DNA of 52,568 bases from an uncultured Clostridia bacterium (lineage in GTDB: Bacteria; Bacillota; Clostridia; Oscillospirales; Acutalibacteraceae): assembly GCA_947595635.1 (NCBI GenBank), contig CANQEU010000009.1, positions 1-52,568 on the forward strand, in the 5' to 3' direction. Of the stretch, positions 33,716 through 41,759 are shown piece after piece (within the stretch, counting starts at the first letter, position 1; each line of letters begins with the position of its first letter). A program made the translations under genes and the position numbers. A model generated the notes under the pieces. It made no database searches, was not told the DNA's origin, and worked only from the letters and a program-made list of their open reading frames with translations.

Positions 33716-34159
33716 TCAAAACAAAGTGAATAAAAAGTATATTAAGCCGTACACAACGGAGGCAAGCGTACCGTAAACGATAACGGGCCCTGCTATAATA
33801 AACATTTTTGCTCCAAGGCCGAGAACATAGCCCTCCGATTTAAACTCTATTGCCGGAGCAACTACAGAGTTTGCGAAGCCCGTTATAGGAACAAGACTTC
33901 CGGCTCCGGCGTGCTTTGCTATTTTATCGTACCAGCCTATAGCGGTAAGAGCCGCTCCAACAAACACAAGACTTACGGAAACGACCGTGCCTGCCGTTTC
34001 CTTGTCAAGACCCAGCGCCTGATAAGCGTTGAGCAAAAGCTGTCCCACAACGCAAAAGCCGCCGCCAAACAGAAACGCTTTTAAGCAGTCAAGGAAAAGT
34101 GGGCTGTCCGGAGACGCTTTTTCCGTCATTTTTGAATATTCCTCTTTAGATAACTTCAT
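33716..34159 (-). CDS. spoVAC: Stage V sporulation protein AC (SpoVAC)
   Basis: Inner spore membrane protein of the SpoVA channel, which moves dipicolinic acid into the forespore and out at germination. The 147 residues show the signature GAGSLVPITGFANSVVAPAI and EFKSEGYVLGLG, with FLFGGGFCVVGQ near the N terminus and about four membrane helices. I start at ATG 34159 (MKLSKEEYSK), with GAGGTGA close upstream. The usual partners spoVAD and spoVAE do not flank it, so this is an orphan copy here. Its presence supports endospore formation. Confidence 0.93.
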   Translation of the reverse strand: MKLSKEEYSKMTEKASPDSPLFLDCLKAFLFGGGFCVVGQLLLNAYQALGLDKETAGTVVSVSLVFVGAALTAIGWYDKIAKHAGAGSLVPITGFANSVVAPAIEFKSEGYVLGLGAKMFIIAGPVIVYGTLASVVYGLIYFLFTLF

Positions 34160-34172
34160 CCGATTCACCTCA

Positions 34173-34217
34173 AGGATATTATTAACAGGGAATATCCTAT
34201 TATTCATCAATAATTAA
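34173..34217 (-). promoter_or_regulatory. Candidate forespore (sigma-G-like) promoter of spoVAC, with inverted repeat
   Basis: Minus strand TGAATA, 17 nt, AATAATA resembles the sigma-G pattern TGHATA / CATWMTA, with one mismatch in the -10. The -10 region also sits in an inverted repeat, AGGATATT (34173-34180) / AATATCCT (34191-34198). The -10 ends only 17 nt before the start codon, so the leader would be very short. Confidence 0.4.
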
Positions 34218-34277
34218 ATGATTTAAACCAGCTGTCAAGGTGCGATAAAAGGAATTTTCATCTCTGCCTTAAGGCAT

Positions 34278-34325
34278 AAATCAACAGGCAGTCCGCCTTT
34301 TGGACTGCCTGTTGATTTTTATATT
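34278..34325. terminator. Terminator between pduL and spoVAC
   Basis: CAACAGGCAGTCC (34282-34294) pairs perfectly with GGACTGCCTGTTG (34302-34314), extended by A-T pairs, around GCCTTTT. It isolates spoVAC from the upstream pduL unit. Confidence 0.85.
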
Positions 34326-34376
34326 ATTCTGATTGTTTATGTAAAATCCGCCGTCATAGCTGTAAGCTCGGCCGGG

Positions 34377-34946
34377 TTATACTATTACCTCGCCGTCAAC
34401 AGTGCCGGTAAGTCCTGCCGCGTTAGATTCGTCTGTGTCAATGTGCATTGCAGGTGCAAATTTCTCGCTCACCCTGACTACAACGTCATTAAACACGAGG
34501 CTTCTGCCGCCCGGCTCGCCTACCTTAACGCTTACTATTTGCTTATCCTCAACGCCAAATTCCTTTGCGTTTTCCGGCGTGAAGTGTATGTGTCTTTTTG
34601 CCGCGATAACTCCGCACTCAATCTCCTTTTCGCCCTTCGGGCCCACAAGCTTGCAGCCCGGCGTTCCTGCAACATCGCCGGATTCTCTTATCGGCGCGGC
34701 TATTCCGAGCTTTCTTGCGTCGGTGAGCGCTACCTCAACCTGGTCGGCAGACCTTACGGGCCCGAGAATTGACATTGTTATCTCGCCCTTCGGGCCTACT
34801 ACAGTAACCTTTTCAACGCAGGCAAACTGCCCCGGCTGTGATAAATCCTTCTTGTTTGTAAGCTGAGCCCCCTTGCCGAAAAGCGTTTCGAGCGTATCCT
34901 GTGTTACATGAAGATGTCTTGCAGACGTTTCAACCATTACTTTCAT
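34377..34946 (-). CDS. pduL: Phosphate propanoyltransferase / phosphate acetyltransferase PduL
   Basis: Interconverts acyl-CoA and acyl phosphate. It is unrelated to the classical Pta but does the same chemistry, and often pairs with acetate kinase to make ATP in Clostridia. Zinc-binding histidines lie in SARHLHV, AAKRHIHFTPE and AMHIDTDE, and the duplicated VGPKGE segments mark the two beta-barrel halves. 189 residues, without the extra N-terminal microcompartment peptide, so a cytosolic fermentative role is likely. No shell proteins are nearby. Confidence 0.94.
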   Translation of the reverse strand: MKVMVETSARHLHVTQDTLETLFGKGAQLTNKKDLSQPGQFACVEKVTVVGPKGEITMSILGPVRSADQVEVALTDARKLGIAAPIRESGDVAGTPGCKLVGPKGEKEIECGVIAAKRHIHFTPENAKEFGVEDKQIVSVKVGEPGGRSLVFNDVVVRVSEKFAPAMHIDTDESNAAGLTGTVDGEVIV

Positions 34947-35023
34947 TTTTAACTCTCCGTTCTGTTTATGTTCTCTTATATATTACTACTGTTCATACTC
35001 ATTTTCAAGGAATTTTTTGAATA

Positions 35024-36103
35024 TTAAGGGTTAATTTCAGGAAATCCCACTCCGAACGCCGTGCCTACTGTTATGCAAACCGAGTCCTTATAGTCCTTAA
35101 AATACAGCGCCGCTGCGGTGGAATCGTGCAAAAGCCTGATTTTAACGCTTCTTCTCAGCATTCCCGAAAGCTCGTTTTCAAGATATTCGGAATAGTTGTC
35201 TATAATACTGCTCAGCTTTGCATAGCCTGCCCTGTCGCCTTGCAGCCTGCCGTTGCAAACATAATTCGCAATGCTTATTATTATTTCATCGCCTATGCTC
35301 TCGGTGTTTTCAAGAGCCGTTATCGTTTTGAAAATGCAGCTTCTCAAATACAAATTGAGCTTGCGAGCCTCCTCGCTCGCCCCTACCTCACACGCCTTTT
35401 TAGGGGTCATATATTTTGAAGGCAGGCTGTCAAGCATTTTTATCTCAACAACCTCTCCGCCGCGCTTTTTTACAATGCTCCGCTTTAAATTAGTCTGACC
35501 GAAATCAAAGACGGCAAACGCTCCGTCCTGCGCCTTTATCTGAGACGCTCCGCCCATAATTCCGACATATGTCGCGTTGTCAAAAAGAACAAAATCATAC
35601 GGCTCGACATTTGCCCTTTTAAAAACCGAAAGCGCCTCCGCTTTCAGTATCGAGCCAAGGACGCCGCTTGTCAGTCCGCCGACGAGTATCACTCTTTTAA
35701 GGCTTTGCCAGTATTCCCAGCACTCATCGTCCCAATCCTCTCTCGCCGCGCGGTTTTCGGGCATTCCAAGCTTAAGTGTGAGAAATATAATTCCAAGTCT
35801 TCTGCCGAATTTCCTTATTATATCAATCGCAGCCGCATTGCCGTCTATCGCGTATTTTACGGCAGCCGAAACAAGAGCTCCGTCGGTTCGGCTGCCACCG
35901 ATATCAACGCCAAGCTCCCCTGCTCTCTTTTTTATCTCCTCGGCTATTATGTGCGTGCTGAAAACCTGCGAAACAGTTTTCCCTTCCATCTCGTCGTCTA
36001 TTCCGTAAATCGGCAGCCTTGCAAGGGTCAAACGGTTTATTGAGCAGGTGCTGTCGATATATTCGCTATTGTTATCTGAGGTTTTAATAAACGGGTTTTT
36101 CAT
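35024..36103 (-). CDS. ASKHA/hexokinase-fold protein of unknown function
   Basis: Not assigned to a known family. 359 residues, cytosolic. Features of the actin-like ATPase/kinase fold are visible: VFDFGQTNLKRSI resembles the phosphate-1 loop, LLHDSTAAALYF the catalytic/phosphate-2 segment, and CITVGTAFGVGF the adenosine motif. The order is not that of a textbook ROK kinase: about 180 residues precede the first loop, with VILVGGLTSGVLGS within them. It could be a sugar or small-molecule kinase, or a non-catalytic relative. It lies 77 nt upstream of pduL on the same strand. Confidence 0.6.
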   Translation of the reverse strand: MKNPFIKTSDNNSEYIDSTCSINRLTLARLPIYGIDDEMEGKTVSQVFSTHIIAEEIKKRAGELGVDIGGSRTDGALVSAAVKYAIDGNAAAIDIIRKFGRRLGIIFLTLKLGMPENRAAREDWDDECWEYWQSLKRVILVGGLTSGVLGSILKAEALSVFKRANVEPYDFVLFDNATYVGIMGGASQIKAQDGAFAVFDFGQTNLKRSIVKKRGGEVVEIKMLDSLPSKYMTPKKACEVGASEEARKLNLYLRSCIFKTITALENTESIGDEIIISIANYVCNGRLQGDRAGYAKLSSIIDNYSEYLENELSGMLRRSVKIRLLHDSTAAALYFKDYKDSVCITVGTAFGVGFPEINP

Positions 36104-36246
36104 ATGATCACCGGATAATCAGATTTTAATTCACTGAATTTAATTATACAATATGCTTTATGATAATTCAATATTTCAGCTTGCAATATGCCCTGCCGTG
36201 TATTATAAATATATTATCAAGTGTCTGTCATAAGGGAGCGGTTAAT

Positions 36247-37131
36247 ATGATAATCGAAAGCTGCCGCCTGTGTCCGAGGGAGTGCGGACGACGCAGGGAC
36301 GAAAAAGAGGGAAGCGGCTTTTGCGGCGCGTCGGCTGCCGTCAGGGTGGCAAGAATAGCTCCGCATTACGGCGAAGAGCCTTGTATAAGCGGAAAGCGAG
36401 GCAGCGGCGCTATATTCTTCAGTCACTGCGTAATGCGCTGCCTGTTCTGCCAAAATTACAATATATCGCACAACGGCTTCGGAAAAGAGCTTACGCCGGA
36501 GCAGCTTGCAGAAAAATATAAAATGCTTGAGGCTATGGGCGTTCACAATATAAATCTTGTAAACGGCACGCATTACATTCCCCAAATACGCCAAAGCCTG
36601 CTTCTGTATAAGCCCTCGATACCGATTGTTTTTAACTGCGGCGGATATGAAAGGGCTCAAAGTCTGAAAATGCTCAGAGGGCTTGTAGACGTATATCTGC
36701 CGGACTTTAAATATGCGGACGATTCTCTTGCGCTCGAATATTCACAGGTAAAAAACTACCGCAATACGGCAATCGACGCAATAAAGGAAATGATTTCGCA
36801 GACAGGCAAGCCGGTTTTTGATGAGGACGAGATGATTTTAAGAGGCACGGTAATACGTCATCTTGTTTTGCCGGCAGCCACAAAAAATTCAATTGAAGTC
36901 TTAAGGATAATAAAAAATGTTTTTTCCGACAACGCTCTGATAAGCCTTATGGCGCAGTACACCCCGTGCCACGGCGCGCTTACGCATAAAAAGCTCTGCC
37001 GCAAAATAACAAAAAGAGAATATCAAAAGGTTCTTGACGCAATGTTTGAGCTTGAGCTTGACGGATATGCTCAGGAGCTTGAATCCTCCGGCGATGAATT
37101 TATCCCCGATTTCGACCTTACGGGCGTTTAA
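36247..37131 (+). CDS. Radical SAM protein, pyruvate-formate-lyase-activase-like
   Basis: The radical SAM cluster motif is Cys61, Cys65, Cys68 (SHCVMRCLFCQN), preceded by a second cysteine group CRLCPRECG at the N terminus and FCGAS. This matches the stand-alone COG1313-type family annotated as PflA-like, whose substrate is unknown. 294 residues from ATG 36247 (MIIESCRLC), chosen because GGGAG is placed 8 nt upstream; the longer frame adds 29 residues from promoter sequence. Its stop overlaps the yqfD stop on the other strand. Confidence 0.85.
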   Translation: MIIESCRLCPRECGRRRDEKEGSGFCGASAAVRVARIAPHYGEEPCISGKRGSGAIFFSHCVMRCLFCQNYNISHNGFGKELTPEQLAEKYKMLEAMGVHNINLVNGTHYIPQIRQSLLLYKPSIPIVFNCGGYERAQSLKMLRGLVDVYLPDFKYADDSLALEYSQVKNYRNTAIDAIKEMISQTGKPVFDEDEMILRGTVIRHLVLPAATKNSIEVLRIIKNVFSDNALISLMAQYTPCHGALTHKKLCRKITKREYQKVLDAMFELELDGYAQELESSGDEFIPDFDLTGV

Positions 37132-38333
37132 TCGCCTTCGGCGGCATTATCCTCCTCTGTGCCAATATAGCTCGTTTCGCCTATATCCTCTATGCAGGTG
37201 TAGCTTGCTGTGACGGTATAGGCGTTATTTTTTATTTTTCGGCTCAGCTTTCTTTCCTTTATTTCACAGTGCTGCATATTAAAAGCCTCATAAAGCGCAA
37301 GCTCGGCAAGACAGCTTTTATTTGCCTCCTCCTTTGAAAGCTCTATATTATTATTTTCATATTCAATACAGCTTTGGGTGCAAATTCCCGCCGGCATTAT
37401 ATTGCCAAACGAAACAAAGCTTTGACGCTCGCTGTGCTGTATATAATCGCTGTAAGGCACATAGCTTAGCCCCAGCGGTATTTTTATGCCCAAAAATTCA
37501 AGCATACTGCGTTGCGTTTCTCTGCCGCTTGGAAGGCTTTGCTCATATTTAAGCGGCTGAGAAACCGTTTTTTCAAATGTCGTTTCGGCATAAACCGCGC
37601 CGATTGACGGGCTTAGAAAGTCGCCGCCGTTTTCGGTGCTGACAACTCCGCTTACAAGCAAATCTCCCTTTGTCACAGCGTCGCCGAGCTTTGCGACCGT
37701 GCTGCCGCTTTTTATATCCATTTTTACTATCTGCCCGTCCTTTTTTGCCTTTATGTTGCAGGGCTTTACCTCCTCCCCTTCAACGTCATCAGGCAGATAT
37801 TTTTCGCTCACCTTTACGCTCGCCTTTATGCCTGTTATATTTACCGACATCCAGCCGAACGAGCCAAGCTCCATCATCGTTTCACGCTCTATGGTGTCCG
37901 GCACGAGAGAATCCCTCCACACGCCGCAGTACAGTCCCTGATTTTTAAGCGCCTGCTTTATCTCATACTCGCTCACGCTCTCGGTCGGCTCGACCTCAAT
38001 CACCCAAACAAACGACGACATAAAAAAGCAGAGCAAAACAAGACACACAGCGCCAAGCAAAAGACCCCAGCGCTGCTTATTGTTCATATATATAAACGGA
38101 ACTCCCCTTAGCCTTACGGGCTTTACATCAACGCCGCATCTTACGCTAAGACGTTTTAGCCCTTCAAACTGAGATTTTGGTATCCTACCCCGCAGCACGC
38201 CCTCTCTGCCGCTTGTGTCATAAATATTCAAGCCCTTGCGCAGCGAAAGATTTATAAGCCTTTCAGGGAAGCTGCCCGTTGCTTCAAACTCCACATATCC
38301 CCTGATAAAGCGCATAATATCAAGTATATTCAT
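37128..38333 (-). CDS. yqfD: Sporulation protein YqfD
   Basis: Mother-cell sporulation membrane protein. 401 residues: a cytosolic N-terminal part with MRFIRGYVEFEATGSFPERL, one membrane helix near residues 90-112 (WGLLLGAVCLVLLCFFMSSF), and a large outside part with a domain start WVIEVEPTESVSEYEI and a strand-rich middle. It follows yqfC by 8 nt, the conserved pair. Its last codon overlaps the stop of the convergent radical SAM gene. Confidence 0.92.
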   Translation of the reverse strand: MNILDIMRFIRGYVEFEATGSFPERLINLSLRKGLNIYDTSGREGVLRGRIPKSQFEGLKRLSVRCGVDVKPVRLRGVPFIYMNNKQRWGLLLGAVCLVLLCFFMSSFVWVIEVEPTESVSEYEIKQALKNQGLYCGVWRDSLVPDTIERETMMELGSFGWMSVNITGIKASVKVSEKYLPDDVEGEEVKPCNIKAKKDGQIVKMDIKSGSTVAKLGDAVTKGDLLVSGVVSTENGGDFLSPSIGAVYAETTFEKTVSQPLKYEQSLPSGRETQRSMLEFLGIKIPLGLSYVPYSDYIQHSERQSFVSFGNIMPAGICTQSCIEYENNNIELSKEEANKSCLAELALYEAFNMQHCEIKERKLSRKIKNNAYTVTASYTCIEDIGETSYIGTEEDNAAEGD

Positions 38334-38341
38334 ATTTCAGA

Positions 38342-38617
38342 TTACCCCTCGTATTCTATCGACGTTATGACACCGCATATAACAACTGAGCTTAAGGACA
38401 GACATTTTATACTCAGCCCTCTGCCATGCACGGCGACGGCGGCTTTTTCCACGCTCACCCTTATCATAAGACTGTCATACTCTAAAATCCCCCTGCACCC
38501 CTCTATTGTCAGCTCGGCGTTGCCCTTCATCTCCATATAAACAGGCGGCATTTTAAGTTCGTCCAGCTTTGAAAAAATACTGTTTCTTAAAAATCCGCCC
38601 TCTTGTTTTTCAGCCAT
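38342..38617 (-). CDS. yqfC: YabP/YqfC family sporulation protein
   Basis: 91-residue protein of the YabP/YqfC family: KMPPVYMEMKGNAELTIEGC, then a duplicated beta pattern ending SVVICGVITSIEYEG. Encoded just before yqfD, as in Bacillus, where the pair is in the sigma-E mother-cell regulon. The ribosome binding site AGGGTG lies 8 nt before ATG. The promoter should lie in the 83-nt divergent gap shared with ylbJ. Confidence 0.9.
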   Translation of the reverse strand: MAEKQEGGFLRNSIFSKLDELKMPPVYMEMKGNAELTIEGCRGILEYDSLMIRVSVEKAAVAVHGRGLSIKCLSLSSVVICGVITSIEYEG

Positions 38618-38630
38618 AAATTCACACCCT

Positions 38631-38660
38631 GCATAAAAACTGCGGCTCTTTTCATATAAT
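38631..38660 (+). promoter_or_regulatory. Candidate sigma-E-type promoter of ylbJ
   Basis: GCATAAA (38631-38637), 15-nt spacer, CATATAAT (38653-38660), close to the sigma-E patterns KMATAWT and CATACAnT. YlbJ is a sigma-E target in Bacillus, and the divergent yqfC/yqfD pair is too. GCATATTTTTAAA on the minus strand could be a -35 for yqfC, but no clear -10 follows. Confidence 0.5.
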
Positions 38661-38700
38661 CAACTGCCGTGTTTAAAAATATGCCTTGGAGGCGGTTGTT

Positions 38701-39756
38701 ATGACTGACGAAGCTTTAAACGGACTTATATACTGCGGACAGGTGCTTATCCCGTCGCTTTTTCCGTTTATGGTGCTTGCCGAATTTCTCAGCGAGTACG
38801 GCACTCTTGACAAAATATCCTTTATCTTCTCGCCGTTTTGCCGATATATTCTGCGCCTGCCTGCTGTTGCCGGCGGCGCGGTTATCCTCAGCCTTACAGG
38901 CGGCTTTCCTGTCGGCGCGGTATGCACGGAAGCCCTTTATGAAAGGGGCAAAATAAACCGGGAACAATCTGTGAGAATGCTCCGATTCGCAGTTGGCGCA
39001 GGCCCGGCGTTCGTTATATTTGCGGTTGGCGAAAATATGCTCGGCAGCAAATCGGTCGGTATTGCGCTTTATTGCGCCCAGATACTGTCGCAGCTGACGG
39101 TTGCGGTAATCGGCGGCATTTTGTCGGGCGACGGCGTCCCCAAAAAAGACTGCGAAAAAAACTCAAGGCGCTCATTTTCGGATACGCTTATATCCTCCTG
39201 CTTTAAATGCAGCGACAGCATAATAAGGCTTTGCGCCATGGTCGTTATGTTCTCTGCGTTTATGGGCATTATTACAGACGTCGGAGTCATGACGCTAATA
39301 CAAAATTTACTCTCGTTCATACATATTCCACATCCGATAGCTCAATGTCTTATGTACGTTCTTACAGAGGTCACTGCCGGCTGCCGAAGGGCGGCGGACT
39401 GCGGCGCTCCTCTTGAATTTATCGCCTTTGCCATAGGCTTTGGCGGAATATCCGTCCATTTTCAGATTTTTTCGCTGCTTAGACGGCTCGATTTTTCAAA
39501 GCTCGACTTTTTTATACACAGAATACTTTGCGGAGGTCTTTGCGCTCTTTACACATATATAATTACCCTGTTTATGCCGGAGACCGTAGCTGCAATTTCA
39601 ATCGCCGCACCGAGCGGAAACAGAGTGTCATCGTCAACGCTCATAGGAAGTATGGCTCTGCTGTTATGCTGTTCGGTTTTTCTGCTCTCGATGAGGGTCG
39701 GCAGCGGGAATAACAACGCGCCAAGACGGGCATATAATAACAAGAGAGGTATGTAA
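38701..39756 (+). CDS. ylbJ: Sporulation integral membrane protein YlbJ
   Basis: Polytopic membrane protein with two nucleoside-recognition (GATE) regions, needed for spore cortex or resistance in Bacillus. LIPSLFPFMVLAEFLSEYG opens the first region. GGFPVGAVCTEALYERGKI, AGPAFVIFAVGE and EVTAGCRRAADC are typical. About eight membrane helices, 351 residues. I start at ATG 38701 with GGAGG 8 nt upstream; an in-frame TTG overlapping that site is less likely. Downstream asnB begins 34 nt later. Confidence 0.88.
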   Translation: MTDEALNGLIYCGQVLIPSLFPFMVLAEFLSEYGTLDKISFIFSPFCRYILRLPAVAGGAVILSLTGGFPVGAVCTEALYERGKINREQSVRMLRFAVGAGPAFVIFAVGENMLGSKSVGIALYCAQILSQLTVAVIGGILSGDGVPKKDCEKNSRRSFSDTLISSCFKCSDSIIRLCAMVVMFSAFMGIITDVGVMTLIQNLLSFIHIPHPIAQCLMYVLTEVTAGCRRAADCGAPLEFIAFAIGFGGISVHFQIFSLLRRLDFSKLDFFIHRILCGGLCALYTYIITLFMPETVAAISIAAPSGNRVSSSTLIGSMALLLCCSVFLLSMRVGSGNNNAPRRAYNNKRGM

Positions 39757-39790
39757 ATCAGAAATCTGAAATTAAATACGGGGTGATTAT

Positions 39791-41635
39791 ATGTGCGGAA
39801 TAGCCGGCTGGTTGGATAAATATAAGGATTTAAGCGAGTATGGAACTATAATTGACGCCATGACGGACTCTCTTGCGTCAAGGGGGCCCGACGACAGAGG
39901 CATATTTCTTTCATCAAGCAGAGATGTTTGTCTTATGCACCGCAGGCTCGCGGTAATTGACGTTGAAAACGGCAAGCAGCCTATGACACGCAGTATGGGC
40001 GGATACAGCTACACTATCGTTTATAACGGCGAGCTTTACAACACGCGCGAGCTTAAAGACGAGCTTTTAGCCCTCGGCTGTCGTTTTGAAACAAGCTGCG
40101 ACACCGAGGTTTTGCTGTATTCATATATTTATTTCGGAGAAGCCTGCGTTGAAAAGCTCAACGGAATTTTTGCATTCGCTGTTTGGGACAGCAAAAACCG
40201 CACTCTTTTTGCCGCCCGTGACAGAGTAGGCGTAAAGCCGTTTTTCTATTACGAGTACAGCGGCGGACTTATTTTCTCGTCCGAGATAAAGTCAATGCTG
40301 AAAAATCCGGCGGTAAAGCCGACAATTGACGAAAACGGACTTTACGACATACTTTTTCTTGGCCCTGCGAGAACTCCCGGCTTTGGAATTTTCAAGAATG
40401 TGTGCGAGCTTTTGCCCGGCGAATGTATGACATATAAAAACAATATTTTAAAGAAGAAAAAATATTTTGAAATCAAGGCAAAGCCTCACACCGAAAACCG
40501 CAGCGAAACGATTGAAAAGGTTAGGGAGCTTTTAAAGGATTCCATAAACCGTCAGCTTGTGTCCGACGTTCCGCTGTGCTGTTTTTTGTCGGGAGGGCTT
40601 GATTCAAGCATAATTTGCACCGTCGCTGGTGAAAGCTATAAAGCAAACGGCAATAAAAGACTTGACACATATTCGGTTGATTATGAGGATAACGGAAAAT
40701 ATTTTCAAAAAAGCCTGTTTCAGCCAAACTCCGACGCGGATTATATCGGATTTATGAGCGACTTTCTGAACAGCCGCCACCACAATATTGTGCTGTCGAA
40801 CAGAGAGCTTTACAACGCCCTGTTCGATTCCGTAAAATCACGCGACCTCATGCCAATGGCTGATGTTGATTCTTCCCTGCTTCTCTTCTGCCGGGAGGTC
40901 AAAAAAAATTTCACCGTCGCGCTTTCCGGCGAATGTGCCGACGAGCTTTTCGGCGGTTACCCATGGTACCACAACAAGAGTATATTGTTTGAAGAATGCT
41001 TTCCGTGGAGCAGAAGCACAGACATACGCCGCAGCATACTGAAAAAGGGCGTACTGCCGAAAGCCGAGGAGTATGTAAGACAACGCTACAACGACACCGT
41101 CGCCCTTGCCGACAAGCTCAGCGACGACTCTCCTCTTGAGGCAAGAATGCGTGAAATGTTCATATTAAATTATTACTGGTTTATGCAGTGTCTGCTTGAG
41201 AGAAAAGACAGAGCGTCGATGTACAGCGGACTTGAAGTCAGGGTTCCGTTTTGTGATTACAGAATAGTTGAATACGCATATAATATGCCTTGGGAGCTGA
41301 AGGCTCTTGACGGACGTGAAAAGGGTATTCTCCGCACAGCCTTCGACGGTATTATGCCCGACGAGATAGTCTGGAGAAAGAAAAGCCCGTATCCCAAAAC
41401 CTTTAATCCGATTTATATGAAATGCGTAAGCGACGGCGCTGTTGACGTTATATCAAACAGCCAAAGCCCCATAGCAGAGCTGCTTGACAAAAACGGAATT
41501 ATGGAAATTATAGAGCACCCCGACAATATAAGCTCGCCGTGGTACGGTCAGCTTATGAGGGCGCCGCAGATACTCGCTTATATAGTTCAGCTTGACTTCT
41601 GGGCAAAGGAATACAATATAAATATTGAGCTTTAA
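39791..41635 (+). CDS. asnB: Asparagine synthase (glutamine-hydrolyzing)
   Basis: Makes asparagine from aspartate using glutamine amide nitrogen and ATP. Cys2 of MCGIAGWLDKY is the glutaminase nucleophile. SRGPDDRGIF and VYNGELYN belong to the N-terminal domain. The synthetase PP-loop is LSGGLDSSIIC, followed by SGECADELFGGYPWYH and the C-terminal LEVRVPFCDYRIVEYAY. 614 residues, normal. It follows ylbJ closely but is probably not functionally linked. It ends at a strong bidirectional terminator. Confidence 0.95.
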   Translation: MCGIAGWLDKYKDLSEYGTIIDAMTDSLASRGPDDRGIFLSSSRDVCLMHRRLAVIDVENGKQPMTRSMGGYSYTIVYNGELYNTRELKDELLALGCRFETSCDTEVLLYSYIYFGEACVEKLNGIFAFAVWDSKNRTLFAARDRVGVKPFFYYEYSGGLIFSSEIKSMLKNPAVKPTIDENGLYDILFLGPARTPGFGIFKNVCELLPGECMTYKNNILKKKKYFEIKAKPHTENRSETIEKVRELLKDSINRQLVSDVPLCCFLSGGLDSSIICTVAGESYKANGNKRLDTYSVDYEDNGKYFQKSLFQPNSDADYIGFMSDFLNSRHHNIVLSNRELYNALFDSVKSRDLMPMADVDSSLLLFCREVKKNFTVALSGECADELFGGYPWYHNKSILFEECFPWSRSTDIRRSILKKGVLPKAEEYVRQRYNDTVALADKLSDDSPLEARMREMFILNYYWFMQCLLERKDRASMYSGLEVRVPFCDYRIVEYAYNMPWELKALDGREKGILRTAFDGIMPDEIVWRKKSPYPKTFNPIYMKCVSDGAVDVISNSQSPIAELLDKNGIMEIIEHPDNISSPWYGQLMRAPQILAYIVQLDFWAKEYNINIEL

Positions 41636-41642
41636 CGATTAA

Positions 41643-41686
41643 AAAATCAAGCCGGTTTTCCTTCGAGTGAAAACCGGCTTGATTTT
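41643..41686. terminator. Bidirectional terminator between asnB and the alanine symporter gene
   Basis: AAAATCAAGCCGGTTTTC (41643-41660) pairs perfectly over 18 bp with GAAAACCGGCTTGATTTT (41669-41686) around an 8-nt loop. The two genes converge here. Confidence 0.93.
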
Positions 41687-41759
41687 ACAGTCATGTCGCG
41701 GAAGTCTTGCGCTTAAGCTCTGAGCTGCAAAGCTTAAGCGGCGGCTGTAAATTATAATG

